DNA of 13,502 nt, from assembly GCA_026992705.1 (NCBI GenBank), contig JALWYT010000238.1, positions 1,990 through 15,491 of the forward strand, read 5' to 3'. Shown here in pieces: positions 12,841 through 13,502 of the stretch (the first letter of the stretch is position 1; each line of letters opens with the position of its first letter). Under the pieces are notes generated by a model. That model saw nothing but the letters and a program-made list of their open reading frames with translations. It had not been told where the DNA came from and made no database searches. A program made the translations under genes and the position numbers. The stretch is from Thiotrichaceae bacterium (GTDB lineage: Bacteria; Pseudomonadota; Gammaproteobacteria; Thiotrichales; Thiotrichaceae).

Positions 12841-13502
12841 ATGTTTCGTATTAGTCGATATATGCAATATATTCACCAGCCTCGCCCCATTGCACCTAGG
12901 CATACCCCCTCAGGTCCTGTGGTTATTTGGAATTTGATTCGGCGTTGCAACCTCACTTGTAAACATTGTTATTCTATTTCTGCGGATACTGATTTTCCGA
13001 ATGAATTAGACACCGATACAATCATGGAAACCATGTATGATTTAGACCGCTTTGGTGTTCCTGTTATTATTTTGTCAGGTGGTGAACCCATGCTGCACCC
13101 CGACCTTTGGGAAATTTCTGCTCATGCCAAAGCTTTGGGCTTTTATGTCGGCTTATCGACTAATGGCACTTTGATCACGGAGGACAATATTCAGCAAATT
13201 GTTGAATCTAAATACAATTATGTCGGCATCAGTATTGATGGAACACACGAGACTCATGATAAATTTCGCCGCAAACAAGGGGCTTTCGATGCCGCGATGC
13301 GGGGGATTCGCTTATGTCGAGATCATGGCATCAAGGTTGGCATACGCTTTACCATGACCCAAGACAATGCCCATGAATTGCCTGATTTATTGCAGCTTAT
13401 GGACGATGAAGGCATTGATAAATTCTATTTTTCCCACCTTAATTATGCAGGACGCGGTGATAAAAATCGCAAAGATGATGTCGCCCATCAGCGTACTCGC
13501 AA
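12841..13502 (+). CDS. nirJ: NirJ, radical SAM heme d1 biosynthesis protein, N-terminal part (cut by window edge)
   Basis: The frame from ATG 12841 is open to the window end (220 codons). It starts MFRISRYMQYIHQPRP, as NirJ does, and has the radical SAM cluster motif C36-x3-C40-x2-C43 (RRCNLTCKHCYSISADTDFP), SGGEP (79-83), LSTNGTLI, and the NirJ-type stretches YVGISIDG, RFRRKQGAFD, FTMTQDNAHELP and FYFSHLNYAGRG. NirJ works on the side chains of an iron-free tetrapyrrole in the path to heme d1, the cofactor of cytochrome cd1 nitrite reductase. AHbD and heme d1-free relatives are similar, but the start and the LNYAGRG motif favour NirJ. The ribosome-binding site is weak (CAGG, 9 nt upstream). 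An FNR-like box lies upstream. Confidence 0.9.
   Translation, partial: MFRISRYMQYIHQPRPIAPRHTPSGPVVIWNLIRRCNLTCKHCYSISADTDFPNELDTDTIMETMYDLDRFGVPVIILSGGEPMLHPDLWEISAHAKALGFYVGLSTNGTLITEDNIQQIVESKYNYVGISIDGTHETHDKFRRKQGAFDAAMRGIRLCRDHGIKVGIRFTMTQDNAHELPDLLQLMDDEGIDKFYFSHLNYAGRGDKNRKDDVAHQRTR

Overview
This window looks like chromosomal DNA of an AT-rich (roughly 40% GC by eye) facultatively anaerobic gammaproteobacterium. The clues are an SbcC start, a heme d1 radical-SAM gene (nirJ) behind an FNR/DNR-type box, an adjacent tRNA-Ser(GCT)/tRNA-Arg(ACG) pair with encoded CCA ends, and an ECF sigma/DUF3619/DUF3106 operon. A sulfur-oxidising Thiotrichales/Beggiatoa-like host is plausible, but this is inference from gene content and style.

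Layout. 1-724 (minus): start of sbcC, preceded by a stand-alone cyclic-nucleotide-binding domain protein. 946-2543 (minus): a two-gene unit of an outer-membrane beta-barrel protein and a secreted protein made of two His/Asp/Gly-rich tandem repeats, closed by a clear terminator. 2756-4348 (minus): a Tat-exported CueO-like multicopper oxidase behind a long perfect palindrome, with its own terminator. 4538-7446 (minus): a compact operon of ECF sigma factor, DUF3619-like membrane anti-sigma factor with a duplicated N-terminal motif, an overlapping small membrane/exported protein, an exported DUF3106 protein and a second beta-barrel protein. 7447-7719: divergent control region with related TACCTAA-type half-sites. 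7720-12057 (plus): a CopL-like Cys/His-rich exported protein, a 106-bp MITE-like element, copA, copB, a DUF2231 membrane protein with a His-rich tail, and a small exported protein, then a terminator. 12271-12590: two tRNAs on minus with promoter and terminator. 12736-13502 (plus): FNR-like site and the start of nirJ.

How the genes may work together. The centre (about 2.7-12.1 kb) reads as an envelope copper-defence island. It has two periplasmic multicopper oxidases of different classes, the outer-membrane CopB, and exported or membrane Cys-, His- and Met-rich proteins that could bind copper. The divergent ECF sigma operon is the obvious candidate regulator, since no CopRS, CueR or CsoR gene is present here. 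Also absent are a copper P-type ATPase and CopC/CopD. The link between the ECF module and copper is inference from position. The least explained parts are the duplicated anti-sigma motif, the 158-nt out-of-frame gene overlap, the repeat protein with its barrel partner, and a one-residue shortening of the CopA type-1 copper loop.
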